Assembly: GCA_014379345.1 (NCBI GenBank)
Contig: JACMLY010000111.1
Span: 32,938 to 96,937, forward strand
Length of the DNA: 64,000 bases
Source: Chitinophagaceae bacterium
GTDB taxonomy: Bacteria; Bacteroidota; Bacteroidia; Chitinophagales; Chitinophagaceae
Reading direction: 5' to 3'
The notes below the pieces were generated by a model. It saw nothing but the letters and a program-made list of their open reading frames with translations, ran no database searches and was not told where the DNA came from. Every line of letters begins with the position of its first letter. Position 1 is the stretch's first letter. Position numbers and translations under genes: made by a program. This document shows, in pieces, positions 9,388 through 18,326 of this stretch.

Positions 9388-10476
9388 TTACTTTACGGCC
9401 ACATCCCAAACCTTTGCCCGTCTGGCTTTTCCTGCAGGTCCTTCAATCCAAAGTGTGACAATATATTTACCTGCTTTTTCATACCGATGTGTAGGATGCT
9501 GTTCAATTGAAGTGGTTCCATCACCAAAATCCCATTTCCAGGACTTGATCTTTCCTTCCGATTCATCAATGAATGAAACCAGTCGCCGTTGCATATCCAC
9601 AACTTTAAATGACCATTGTGCATCAATTCTTTTTTTATAGCGGCTATCCAGCGGCATTAACTTAAAAGGAAGCAGGAAAGAAGCATTGCCATACATCTTG
9701 TGTTCACGCGAAAGATTCCAAAATCCCTGTTTCTTTCTGTCATTAACATCATCATAATCTATCACCGCCCAGCTCAACGAAATAATCTTGTTATCGTGAA
9801 GATTTGATTCCACGGCGCGTACCGGTCCTTCGCTGCCGGCATAATCGAATGGAGTGATCCAGAATTCAAGAACCAATCTTCCCGAATCGCCTGGCTTGAA
9901 ATTGTAATTATACGCTGCATTGGCATACGGGAGATCTTTTATCCATGGCTGACTTCCCCAGGCAAGAGCCCAATCCTTTCCATCTGCGGGGGTAAAGATG
10001 TGGTAGTTCTGTGCATGCACTCCATGGAAATCGAAATAAGCTTCCCATCTCTCTTTGTCTGGATTTGGATGCTGCTCATCAATCAATGGTCCACCGGAAC
10101 GGTCTGCATCTACTACTATTTCGAAAATATCATTATGAAGGCCTGTATGTGTGAAGTCCCAATAATTATCATAGGCTTCGTAGAGAAAGTATAATCTATT
10201 CAATCCTTTCACCCAGCCTACTTTCACTTTTACATCAAGGTTTTTGGGATCAGGAGCAGGGAAACGTTTGTTGTCGTCAACCAATTGATCCGTTGCTATA
10301 ATAAAACTATCTGGTACAATTGTCCAATCATTTGTATTTCCATCGATGGAAGGGATCATATTTGGAGGGAACTGGAAAATTTTATAACGGCGTTTTTCCT
10401 GGGTATTGCCAGAAATGTTCAGACAGAAAAAAAATACAAATAGGGAAAGTGTTTTAGCGGAAGATCGATATGGCAT
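9388..10476 (-). CDS. Secreted carbohydrate-binding protein with CBM9-like and PKD domains
   Basis: 362-residue protein with a signal peptide (about 1-25). Residues about 40-270 form a beta-sandwich of the CBM9/DOMON type, recognisable by IPSIDGNTNDWTIVPDSF near the start and NDIFEIVVDADRSGG in the middle. The last 75 residues are a PKD domain with the diagnostic WDFGDGTTS and HRYEKAGKYIVTL strands. No catalytic residues are apparent, so it is probably a surface or secreted sugar-binding module. As the first gene of the minus-strand run, its upstream spacer (10477-10900) should contain the promoter for the CBM9-GH35-propeller-DUF5060-GH78 transcript. Confidence 0.8.
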   Translation of the reverse strand: MPYRSSAKTLSLFVFFFCLNISGNTQEKRRYKIFQFPPNMIPSIDGNTNDWTIVPDSFIIATDQLVDDNKRFPAPDPKNLDVKVKVGWVKGLNRLYFLYEAYDNYWDFTHTGLHNDIFEIVVDADRSGGPLIDEQHPNPDKERWEAYFDFHGVHAQNYHIFTPADGKDWALAWGSQPWIKDLPYANAAYNYNFKPGDSGRLVLEFWITPFDYAGSEGPVRAVESNLHDNKIISLSWAVIDYDDVNDRKKQGFWNLSREHKMYGNASFLLPFKLMPLDSRYKKRIDAQWSFKVVDMQRRLVSFIDESEGKIKSWKWDFGDGTTSIEQHPTHRYEKAGKYIVTLWIEGPAGKARRAKVWDVAVK

Positions 10477-10900
10477 TTATAATCGTTTTAAAACTGCATT
10501 GTGACACGATGTAATAACAAATCGGCCGCAAACCTGGATGAGGGATAGTCCGGCGGTCGTTACCATGCCAATAATCCAACGATTAGGCACATGTTTCATA
10601 TAGCAGCAGTTAAGCACCGAAAAGATTACAATTTATTTCAGTACTCAATTCAAATCATCCTGCGCCATCCTGCCATTCATGATTTCTTTAGCTTTCGCCA
10701 TTATGATATGTGCGCTTTTCTTGCATAACCTTTAGCGGGAACGATTGCGTAAAAAAATCCAAATAATCGTGGCGCGAAAAAAGCCTGCTACACATTATAC
10801 TTATGTTTACGACGGAAAGATACCCGTGGAATACGTTGTGGATCTTTTTCAAGCCTCTAAGAACCGTGTTTAGAATGTTGGACAACCGAATAAGAAAAAA
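10477..10900. other. 424-base divergent spacer between the two hydrolase transcripts
   Basis: No gene is seen. The stretch separates the minus-strand CBM9-to-GH78 run from the plus-strand GH2-GH97 pair, so it must carry both promoters and probably the regulatory sites of the locus. I find no clean TAnnTTTG box close to either start and no convincing long palindrome. The region is richer in G+C runs (for example near 10560 and 10770) than the other spacers. Confidence 0.45.
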
Positions 10901-13651
10901 ATGGAAATATTAAAAAAAGCGTTACTGGTACTGCTAACTATTTGCTGCTCCTTTGCTGTCTCTGCCCAACAAACGATCATTCACTATTTGTCCGGCACCG
11001 ATAAGGATCATACGGTACAATGGGATTTTATGATTAATACTGGCATGAACAGTGGCAAGTGGGCAAAGATTGCCGTGCCTTCTTGCTGGGAACAGCAAGG
11101 CTTTGGCACATTCAATTATTACCGCGATGATAAGAATCCGGAAGAACAAGGCTTATACAAACATACATTCAAAACAGATCCTTTGTGGAAAGCAAAAAAA
11201 ATATTTATCGTTTTCGATGGTTCCATGACAGATACTGAAGTAAAGATTGATGGTAAGAGTGCAGGGCCTATTCACCAGGGAGCATTTTATCAGTTTAAAT
11301 ATGATGTGACCAACCTGCTGAAGGAAGCCTCTGAACATGTGCTTGAAGTAACCGTTAATAAAAAATCCGCCAACAACTCGGTGAACCGCGCTGAACGGCA
11401 GTCAGACTTTTGGTTATTTGGTGGCATTTTTCGTCCCGTGTTCTTGGAGATTGTCCCGGAAACATATATCGAACGGGTAGCTGTAGATGCAAAAGCCAAT
11501 GGCGAATTTGGCATGCAGGTATTTTCAAAAAATACAACCCGCAACCAGGCAGTTGAGATACAGATACAGGAGTTGAACGGCACGCCGGTAGGCAGGCCTT
11601 TTCGTGTGTCGGCGTTGGACAGTAATTATCTGAAGAACAGATTTACAGGCATTCGTAAATGGAATCCCGAACAACCAGAGCTCTACCAGGCCGTCATCTC
11701 GATCAAAGACGGGGCCAAGACCTTACATACCATTAAAGAGCGTTTTGGATTTCGCACGGTGGAGTTTAGAAAGGAAGATGGCTTTTATGTAAATGATGTA
11801 AAGATCATAATGCGTGGCGTATGCCGCCACAGCCAATGGCCCGAAAGCGGAAGAACGTTAAGCCGTGCCGTGCATTTAATGGACATCAATATGATGAAAG
11901 ACATGAACATGAATGCGGTGCGGATGTCGCATTATCCACCCGACAGGGAATTCCTTGATCTTTGTGACAGCCTCGGATTGTTTGTGCTGGATGAATTGAC
12001 CGGTTGGCAAAAAGCGTATGACACAGTTATCGCCAGGAAGCTGGTAAAAGAAATGGTACTACGTGATGTAAATCATCCGAGTATTATTATCTGGGATAAT
12101 GGAAATGAGGGGGGATGGAACCGGGATGTTGATGGCGACTTTCATTGGTATGATCCACAGAAACGTTTTGTTATGCACCCCTGGGAAAAATTCAATGGTA
12201 CAGAAACAAAGCACTACCAGGACTTTAATTATGTTACCAATGCCGTATTGTACGGCAATGAAGTGTACTACCCGACAGAATTTATGCATGGCCTTTTTGA
12301 TGGCGGCCATGGTGCCGGCCTGGATGATTTCTGGAATGAAATGATGAAACACCGTGGCTTTGCCGGTGGTTTTCTATGGTCATTGCATGATGAAGGCGTA
12401 ATACGTACTGATAGCGGGAACACGATTGATATAGCCGGTAACGCTGCACCTGATGGTATCGTAGGGCCACACCGCGAAAAAGAAGCAAGCTATTATACAA
12501 TTAAAGAACTATGGTCTCCGGTTTATATCAATACCAAATCGATACCGGCAAAATTCAGTGGTAAAATAGAAATAGAAAACAGGTTTCTATATACCAATTT
12601 AAGTCAATGCAAATTTGAGTGGAAGGTGATAAATTATCCAAAACCCGGGGAAGCATCTACCGCAGAAAAGATAATACAAAAAGGAACAACCAGATCTCCT
12701 GCCATGGCGCCGGGTGAAAAGGGATGGCTTAACATTGAATTGCCTGTCAATATGAAAGCCGATATCCTGTACCTGTCAGCATACGATCCCAAAGGAGATA
12801 CTATCTGCACCTGGAGCTGGCCGTTGACAAAGCCGGAAGAAGTTTTGAAAACAGCCGCGAGCGTTGCAAAAAGCGGCGCCGTATCAGTAAAAGATGATGC
12901 AGGTGTGTTAGCGATTACCTGTGATGGCATTACCTATCGTTTTGATACAACAACGGGTTTTATTAAAAACGTGATGAATGCGAAAAAAAATGTCTCCTTC
13001 AGTGGCGGACCTGCATTGGCTGGCGTCAAACTTACTTTTTCAGGCCTGAAGCATTATAAAAAAGATGATGCCTATGTAATAGAACCTTCTTATGAAAATA
13101 GTCGTTATCATGTAAAATGGACTTTTCAAAGTGGATTACTTCCTAAGCTGGAGTACAATTATTCACTACGCGGTACAGCCGATTTTCTGGGCATCACGTT
13201 TAATTTTCCTGAAGAAAAAATCAGCGGTATGAAGTGGATGGGAAGAGGACCGTACCGCGTTTGGAAAAACCGTTTAAAAGGACAGCAGTTTGGTGTCTGG
13301 GAAAAAGCGTACAACAATACAGTCACTGGTGAAAGCTGGCTTTATCCGGAGTTTAAAGGATGGCATTCGGAAATGTATTGGGTGAAGATTCAGAATAAGG
13401 AATCAGACTTCACCGTGTACACTGATCAGCAAAATGTATTCCTGCAAATGCTAAAACCAGAAAAGCCGAAAGGCGCAAAAAACGAAAACACAAGCCCGCC
13501 TTTTCCGGAAGGCAACATTGGATTTATGAATGCAATTTCTCCAATCGGCACCAAGTTCCAGGCCGCAGAATTACTTGGCCCGCAAAGCCAGAAAAATATG
13601 CAAATGAATTATACGCCAATATTTGGAGCACTTTATTTCGATTTCAGGTAG
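10901..13651 (+). CDS. Glycoside hydrolase family 2 (beta-galactosidase-like)
   Basis: 916-residue secreted enzyme; the signal peptide ends near SAQQ. The order is a sugar-binding jelly roll (about 25-190), an immunoglobulin-like domain (about 190-300) and the TIM barrel (about 300-560). Accessory beta domains follow, the last resembling the LacZ-type C-terminal sandwich (GRGPYRVWKNRLKG). E403 in NGNEGGWN is the acid/base candidate and E460 in PTEFMHG the nucleophile candidate, and both are present. The family includes beta-galactosidases, glucuronidases and related exo-enzymes; which sugar is removed cannot be decided here. The GH97 gene follows with no real gap, so the two are probably co-transcribed. 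Confidence 0.9.
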   Translation: MEILKKALLVLLTICCSFAVSAQQTIIHYLSGTDKDHTVQWDFMINTGMNSGKWAKIAVPSCWEQQGFGTFNYYRDDKNPEEQGLYKHTFKTDPLWKAKKIFIVFDGSMTDTEVKIDGKSAGPIHQGAFYQFKYDVTNLLKEASEHVLEVTVNKKSANNSVNRAERQSDFWLFGGIFRPVFLEIVPETYIERVAVDAKANGEFGMQVFSKNTTRNQAVEIQIQELNGTPVGRPFRVSALDSNYLKNRFTGIRKWNPEQPELYQAVISIKDGAKTLHTIKERFGFRTVEFRKEDGFYVNDVKIIMRGVCRHSQWPESGRTLSRAVHLMDINMMKDMNMNAVRMSHYPPDREFLDLCDSLGLFVLDELTGWQKAYDTVIARKLVKEMVLRDVNHPSIIIWDNGNEGGWNRDVDGDFHWYDPQKRFVMHPWEKFNGTETKHYQDFNYVTNAVLYGNEVYYPTEFMHGLFDGGHGAGLDDFWNEMMKHRGFAGGFLWSLHDEGVIRTDSGNTIDIAGNAAPDGIVGPHREKEASYYTIKELWSPVYINTKSIPAKFSGKIEIENRFLYTNLSQCKFEWKVINYPKPGEASTAEKIIQKGTTRSPAMAPGEKGWLNIELPVNMKADILYLSAYDPKGDTICTWSWPLTKPEEVLKTAASVAKSGAVSVKDDAGVLAITCDGITYRFDTTTGFIKNVMNAKKNVSFSGGPALAGVKLTFSGLKHYKKDDAYVIEPSYENSRYHVKWTFQSGLLPKLEYNYSLRGTADFLGITFNFPEEKISGMKWMGRGPYRVWKNRLKGQQFGVWEKAYNNTVTGESWLYPEFKGWHSEMYWVKIQNKESDFTVYTDQQNVFLQMLKPEKPKGAKNENTSPPFPEGNIGFMNAISPIGTKFQAAELLGPQSQKNMQMNYTPIFGALYFDFR

Positions 13652-13723
13652 ATGAAAATTACAAATGACCCCACCCTTTGTCACCAGACGCATAAAACGA
13701 TAGAATCATTAATCACACTGAAT

Positions 13724-15694
13724 ATGACGAAAAAATTTGCGCTTTCAATATGCATTTTCTTATTGAGCTCCACCCTGATTTCTGCACAAAAAGGAAAAAA
13801 ATATGAAGTAAAGTCCCAGGATGAAAACATGGCCGTTGTAGTGGAAACGGGCAAGAAACTGCTGTGGTCAGTGCAGCACAAGGGCCAACAGATCATTGCT
13901 CCATCCAGTATCTCGCTTCACCTTGCAGACGATGTTCTTGGCGATAATACCGCCGTCATTTCAGCGACTACAAAAAAAGTAAACACTGTTATTAATGCCA
14001 TCAACTATAAAAAAGCATCGATCAATGATCAATACAATGAGCTTACATTAAATTGTAAAGCTGATTATGGGGTGACTTTCCGGGTTTACAATGATGCGGT
14101 GGCTTATCGATTCTTTACGAAAAAAAAGGGAGATATAATTGTAGAGAATGAGGAGGCGAATTTCAATTTTATCGACGATTACAGATCTTTTATTCCAATA
14201 CAATGGGACTACCGCGATGGCAAGAACTTCAATTCTTCTTTTGAGGCACTTTACTACGAGATAAAGCTTTCGCAGTTTCCAAAAGATTCTCTGGCGTTTC
14301 TGCCGCTGCTGGTGGAAGCAGGTCAGAAAAAAGTTGTAATTCTGGAGGCCGACCTTGAAGATTATCCGGGCATGTACCTTAACCTGAACAGCACCGGCAA
14401 AGGATTTAAAGGTGTTTATGCTCCTTATCCCGCGGAAGCGGATACAGTAGGTATCAATTACATTCCAACGAAGAGAGAGGATTATATTGCCCGAACAACC
14501 GGCACGCGCAACTTTCCCTGGCGAGTGATTGTGATCAGCGAGCAGGACAAGGATTTATTAAATCAGGATATTGTTCAAAAACTGGCAGCGCCGTCCCGTT
14601 TGACAGATATCTCCTGGATCAAAACAGGTCTGGTTGCCTGGGATTGGTGGAATGCCAGAAATATTTCCGGTGTCGATTTTAGAGCCGGTATGAATACGCC
14701 CACCTATAAATATTTTATTGATTTTGCTGCGGCTAATAAGATCCCTTACATCATCCTTGATGGCGGTTGGTCGCAGCGTTTTGACCTGTTCAAAGTCAAC
14801 CCAAATCTAAATCTGCCTGAGATTATCAGTTATGGAAAAGACAAAGGAGTAGATATTATTTTATGGGCGTCCTGGTACGCCATTCTGCAACAAATGGACA
14901 AAGCTTTTCCGGAGTACTCAAAGATGGGTGTAAAAGGGTGGAAGATTGATTTTATTGACCGTGATGACCAGGTGGCTGTGGCTTCGACCTATTCGATAGC
15001 GAGGAAAGCTGCAGAGCATAAATTGTTGGTAGATTATCATGGTGCATTCAAACCTACCGGTTTACAACGTACTTATCCAAATGTGATTGGTTACGAAGGA
15101 GTGAAAGGATTGGAGAACTATAAATGGGCGAATGAAGATCAGCCTCGTTATACCGCCACAATTCCGTTCATCCGCATGATGGCAGGCCCGATGGACTATA
15201 CGCCGGGTGCTATGCGCAATGCCACTGAATCAAACTATCGTGTTATCAGTAATAACCCAATGAGCAAAGGAACCAGGTGTAATCAATTAGCACAGTATGT
15301 AATATTTGAATCACCTCTTCAAATGCTTTCTGACAATCCAACTATTTATAAGCGGGAACAGGAGTGTACAAACTTTATTTCAAAAATGCCGACCACATTT
15401 GATGAAACGATCGCATTGGATGGTAAAGTAGGTGAGTATGCTATGCTTGCGCGCCGGAAAGGCGACACATGGTTTGTAGGGGCCTTAAGTAACTGGACGC
15501 CTCATGAGATCACCCTCGATTTTTCGTTTCTGCCTGAAGGAACATTTGAAGCGGAAATCTTCAAAGATGGTTTAAATGCCGACCGCGATGCCACTGATTA
15601 TAAACGGGAGATCGTTTCGATATCAAAAAGCACAAAAACGGCCATAAAACTTTATCCGGGAGGAGGATGGGCAGCCCGCATTTATAAAAAGTAG
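13724..15694 (+). CDS. Glycoside hydrolase family 97 (alpha-glucosidase/alpha-galactosidase)
   Basis: 656-residue enzyme of the SusB-like family. The start is set at 13724, where a signal peptide begins (MTKKFALSICIFLLSS..., cleavage after SAQ). The ATG at 13652, right after the GH2 stop, would add 24 polar residues before it. Domains: N-terminal beta super-sandwich (about 25-280), TIM barrel (about 290-560; GLVAWDWWNARN, IPYIILDGGWSQ, WKIDFIDRDDQ, NVIGYEGVKGLE) and a C-terminal beta domain. D409 in KIDFIDRDD is where retaining GH97 members have their nucleophile, and E458 lies in GYEG. A retaining alpha-galactosidase-type activity is therefore more likely than an inverting SusB type, but this is inference. 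Confidence 0.9.
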   Translation: MTKKFALSICIFLLSSTLISAQKGKKYEVKSQDENMAVVVETGKKLLWSVQHKGQQIIAPSSISLHLADDVLGDNTAVISATTKKVNTVINAINYKKASINDQYNELTLNCKADYGVTFRVYNDAVAYRFFTKKKGDIIVENEEANFNFIDDYRSFIPIQWDYRDGKNFNSSFEALYYEIKLSQFPKDSLAFLPLLVEAGQKKVVILEADLEDYPGMYLNLNSTGKGFKGVYAPYPAEADTVGINYIPTKREDYIARTTGTRNFPWRVIVISEQDKDLLNQDIVQKLAAPSRLTDISWIKTGLVAWDWWNARNISGVDFRAGMNTPTYKYFIDFAAANKIPYIILDGGWSQRFDLFKVNPNLNLPEIISYGKDKGVDIILWASWYAILQQMDKAFPEYSKMGVKGWKIDFIDRDDQVAVASTYSIARKAAEHKLLVDYHGAFKPTGLQRTYPNVIGYEGVKGLENYKWANEDQPRYTATIPFIRMMAGPMDYTPGAMRNATESNYRVISNNPMSKGTRCNQLAQYVIFESPLQMLSDNPTIYKREQECTNFISKMPTTFDETIALDGKVGEYAMLARRKGDTWFVGALSNWTPHEITLDFSFLPEGTFEAEIFKDGLNADRDATDYKREIVSISKSTKTAIKLYPGGGWAARIYKK

Positions 15695-15809
15695 GTTGGA
15701 TTACAGACGAACAAGCGGATGGCAGACCGTGGCTTGGGTTAGCAAAAAGCGCTACGAAATATACAGCCAATTTTTCTGCATAAATTTCAATGAAGCGAGT
15801 CTGGATGAA

Positions 15810-15842
15810 AAGACAAAAGGCAATTCTGAAGGGAATTGCCTT
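15810..15842 (-). terminator. Intrinsic terminator after hscB-tRNA-Leu
   Basis: A perfect 10-bp stem (aaggcaattc at 15817-15826, gaattgcctt at 15833-15842) has a 6-base loop and reads into a T-rich run (CCTTTTGTCTTTTC) on the minus strand. It lies 13 nt beyond the 3' end of tRNA-Leu. Confidence 0.75.
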
Positions 15843-15855
15843 AAATTGAATCATG

Positions 15856-15939
15856 TGCCCAGAACAGGAATCGAACCTGCACTTTCTTGCGAAAACCAGA
15901 TTTTGAGTCTGACGCGTCTACCAATTCCGCCATCTGGGC
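15856..15939 (-). tRNA. tRNA-Leu (anticodon CAA)
   Basis: Read on the minus strand, the 84-nt sequence folds as a class II tRNA. The acceptor stem is GCCCAGA/TCTGGGC with discriminator A at 15856. The D arm holds GGTAGACGC. The anticodon stem-loop has loop CTCAAAA, so the anticodon is CAA, reading UUG. There is a long variable arm, and the T arm contains GGTTCGATTCC. CCA is not encoded (CAT follows). It starts only 8 nt after the hscB stop codon and precedes the terminator at 15810-15842, so it is probably excised from the hscB transcript. Confidence 0.97.
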
Positions 15940-15947
15940 GTTTTTTG

Positions 15948-16484
15948 TTATATGAGGGACGCAATATTACGTATTTGATGTATTTTGTCCAAAATGCGTT
16001 GTAAATATTTTTTCTTGTAGAAATAGCTTTTCACTTTCAACATCTCTTTTTCGGAAGTAATGCCTTCCTGATAATTTTCCACAACCGGTGCAACATCATT
16101 ATAAATTTGAGTGAGCAATTGCTTTGTTTTTAACAAGCATTGTTCCACCGCCACTTTGTCCGCTCCGGTTTCCAGTTCCATGAGCTCTTCATTGATATCC
16201 ATTACTTCCATCAGAAACTCCGGATCCAATTCATATTTTTCTTCATCGTGAATAAGATTCTTCAGTTGCAACACATACCTAATCGTGTCATCTGTATTTT
16301 GAAATATTTTAAATCCCTTATTTACATCTGCCGATTTCTCTAAAACATCTGCCTGGCGGCTCTCATCAGCCTTTGCATAATAATCCGGGTGGTATTGTCT
16401 GCTTAGTTCATAAAATTTTTGCTTTATCTCTGAGCTATTAACCTTCATCAATACAGGCAATCCATACAATTCAAAATAATTCAT
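15948..16484 (-). CDS. hscB: Fe-S assembly co-chaperone HscB (J-domain protein)
   Basis: 178-residue co-chaperone that delivers the IscU scaffold to HscA/DnaK and stimulates its ATPase. Residues 1-75 are a J domain with the HPD motif at 32-34 (YHPDYY). The C-terminal part (about 95-178) is the helical HscB oligomerisation/IscU-binding domain, containing LDPEFLMEVMDINEEL. The start is taken at 16484 (MNYFELYGLP), because family members begin here. The frame is open for 25 more codons, but a TATTTTTG -7 box at 16505-16512 lies inside that extension. A tRNA-Leu follows within 8 nt on the same strand. Confidence 0.92.
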   Translation of the reverse strand: MNYFELYGLPVLMKVNSSEIKQKFYELSRQYHPDYYAKADESRQADVLEKSADVNKGFKIFQNTDDTIRYVLQLKNLIHDEEKYELDPEFLMEVMDINEELMELETGADKVAVEQCLLKTKQLLTQIYNDVAPVVENYQEGITSEKEMLKVKSYFYKKKYLQRILDKIHQIRNIASLI

Positions 16485-16504
16485 GATATGAATATTATTG
16501 AATG

Positions 16505-16512
16505 CAAAAATA
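16505..16512 (-). promoter_or_regulatory. -7 box (TATTTTTG) of hscB
   Basis: On the minus strand the sequence matches the Bacteroidota -7 consensus TAnnTTTG and ends about 20 nt before the hscB ATG at 16484. This supports that start. Confidence 0.5.
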
Positions 16513-16633
16513 CTATAATCATTGAGGGCTGTATGAAAATGTTTACGCAGTTTTAACAATATATATTCCTATTGACCTGGTATTGGCCTTTGATTTGCAA
16601 GTGCGTTCGTATTCACCCATTAAAATTGTCGAC

Positions 16634-17047
16634 ATGAAAAAAATGTTCTTATTACTTGGCCTTTGTTCAATTGTTTTCGCAGGCTGCACAAAAAAAGACT
16701 CTGCGGTATCATCCGTAGCCGACGCCGTAACAAATGGTACCTGGCGCGTTACTCATTTTTCTGAAAGAACTAATAATGAAACCAGCGATTTTACCGGTTA
16801 TACGTTTACTTTCCAAAGCAATGGAAAGGTGCTTGCCGCAAAAAATGGTGTTATCAAAGAGGGAAACTGGTCTGAAAGTACAAGCTCCCAAAAGCTGGTT
16901 ATCGCCCTGGGCACTAAAACAGATGCCAACAAGCCATTAGGTGAATTATCCGACGAGTGGGTGATCGTATCAAAGACAGAAACAAAAATAAATCTCGCCG
17001 ATGACAATAGCTCTAGCAATGAATTACTGGAGTTCACCAAAAATTAA
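16634..17047 (+). CDS. Lipocalin-like small lipoprotein
   Basis: 137-residue predicted lipoprotein. The start at 16634 gives a type II signal peptide with lipobox VFAGC (mature Cys near residue 18). The frame is open 17 codons further up, without a plausible leader. The mature part begins with a Ser/Ala linker, then VTNGTWRVTHFSERTNNETSDFTGYTFTFQSNGKV, the typical first strands of the lipocalin-like domain common in Bacteroidota lipoproteins. No ligand can be assigned. It is divergent from hscB and followed by an independent promoter for the next gene. Confidence 0.75.
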   Translation: MKKMFLLLGLCSIVFAGCTKKDSAVSSVADAVTNGTWRVTHFSERTNNETSDFTGYTFTFQSNGKVLAAKNGVIKEGNWSESTSSQKLVIALGTKTDANKPLGELSDEWVIVSKTETKINLADDNSSSNELLEFTKN

Positions 17048-17092
17048 AGATCGCGCAGGTAGTATAAATATTTTTCCATAACGTTTACCGAA

Positions 17093-17100
17093 TATCTTTG
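17093..17100 (+). promoter_or_regulatory. -7 box (TATCTTTG) upstream of the AlaDH-like gene
   Basis: Exact TAnnTTTG match ending 20 nt before the ATG at 17121. No clean -33 TTTG is seen at the expected distance. An AAGGAAA Shine-Dalgarno-like run lies between box and start. Confidence 0.55.
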
Positions 17101-17120
17101 TTTCTACCATAAGGAAACAA

Positions 17121-18326
17121 ATGATTACAATCGGCTTAATTCGAGAGGGTAAGATCCCGCCAGATAACCGGGTAGCCCTGACCCCTGAACAATGCAAATG
17201 GGTAAAAAATAACCTACCTGTTCAGATCGTAGTTCAATCTTCCCCTATACGGTGTTTTTCAGACAGAGAATACCGTATAGCTGGTATTGAAGTGTTGGAT
17301 AATATCAGCCAGTCTGATATCTTATTTGGTATAAAAGAGGTTCCCAAAGAGGCGCTTATTCCCGATAAGACCTATCTTTTTTTCTCGCATACAAAAAAGA
17401 AACAGCTTTGGAACCGGGATCTATTTAAAGAAATTATACAAAGGAACATTACTTTAGTCGATTACGAATGCCTGACGCATGAGGACGGCCAGCGCATTTT
17501 AGGCTTTGGATTTTTTGCAGGTATTGTTGGCGCGCATAACGGCATCATGGCCTACGGAAATCGTTCCGGCGCGTATAGCCTTCAAAGAGTGTACAAGCAA
17601 AGAAGCTTTCGGGAATTGATACATTCGTATTTTGGTTTGAAGTTGCCGTCGGTAAAAATCGCTATCACCGGTTCAGGCCGCGTTGCACATGGGATATTAG
17701 AGATCATGAACCTTCTGGGTATTATTGAAGTTGAACCCGATGAATACCTGGTAAAAGAATTCTCTTATCCTGTTTTTGCTCACTTCAAAGGTGGCATGCT
17801 ATACGGGCACAAAGAAACCGGAAAATACAACCGGGAGGATTTTCATGACAACGCTCAAAATTACCGGTGCAAATTCCATCCATATACAAAGGTTACAGAT
17901 ATTCTAATGAACGGCATTTACTGGGATAGCTCTGTGCCCCGTTTATTTGAATGGGAACATATGCTTGAACATGATTTCCGGATCAATACGATTGCTGATA
18001 TCACGGATGATATCAACGGGTCCATTCCCTGTAATTTAGGCGATGTTACTATGGAAAACCCGGTTTATGGGGTTGATAAAATTTCACGTATGGTGACCCC
18101 GCCTTACATTAAAGATTCAATAGATATCATGGCTGTAGGAAATCTGCCTAATGAATTGCCACGTGATGCGTCCAGGTATTTTGGAGAGCAACTGATAAAG
18201 TATGTGCTGGATGATCTTGTTACAAAAGGCTCGTCCATTATTGAACGGGCTACCATGATCAAAAACGGGAAACTCACAGAAGAATATGGCTATTTAAAAA
18301 CATATGCGGGAATAGATGAAACCTGA
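17121..18326 (+). CDS. AlaDH/PNT-fold NAD-dependent dehydrogenase (lysine/saccharopine dehydrogenase-like)
   Basis: 401-residue cytosolic protein. The N-terminal half has the alanine dehydrogenase/transhydrogenase N fold (IGLIREGKIPPDNRVALTPEQ). The centre carries a Rossmann nucleotide loop KIAITGSGRVAHG at about residues 178-190. The C-terminal part (PCNLGDVTMENPVYGVD) resembles saccharopine dehydrogenases of the NAD+, L-lysine-forming type rather than true alanine dehydrogenase. It probably catalyses reversible NAD-dependent oxidation of an amino acid or its adduct; the substrate is uncertain. The stop codon directly abuts that of trmN6 on the other strand. Confidence 0.75.
   Translation: MITIGLIREGKIPPDNRVALTPEQCKWVKNNLPVQIVVQSSPIRCFSDREYRIAGIEVLDNISQSDILFGIKEVPKEALIPDKTYLFFSHTKKKQLWNRDLFKEIIQRNITLVDYECLTHEDGQRILGFGFFAGIVGAHNGIMAYGNRSGAYSLQRVYKQRSFRELIHSYFGLKLPSVKIAITGSGRVAHGILEIMNLLGIIEVEPDEYLVKEFSYPVFAHFKGGMLYGHKETGKYNREDFHDNAQNYRCKFHPYTKVTDILMNGIYWDSSVPRLFEWEHMLEHDFRINTIADITDDINGSIPCNLGDVTMENPVYGVDKISRMVTPPYIKDSIDIMAVGNLPNELPRDASRYFGEQLIKYVLDDLVTKGSSIIERATMIKNGKLTEEYGYLKTYAGIDET

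Noticed and set aside
9393..9640. Overlapping 61- to 77-codon frames at the end of the CBM9/PKD gene
   Set aside because: Shadows of the PKD-domain coding sequence.
10477..10900. Small RNA or riboswitch in the divergent spacer of the hydrolase locus
   Set aside because: No stable fold or known riboswitch core could be recognised by eye; an Rfam scan would decide.
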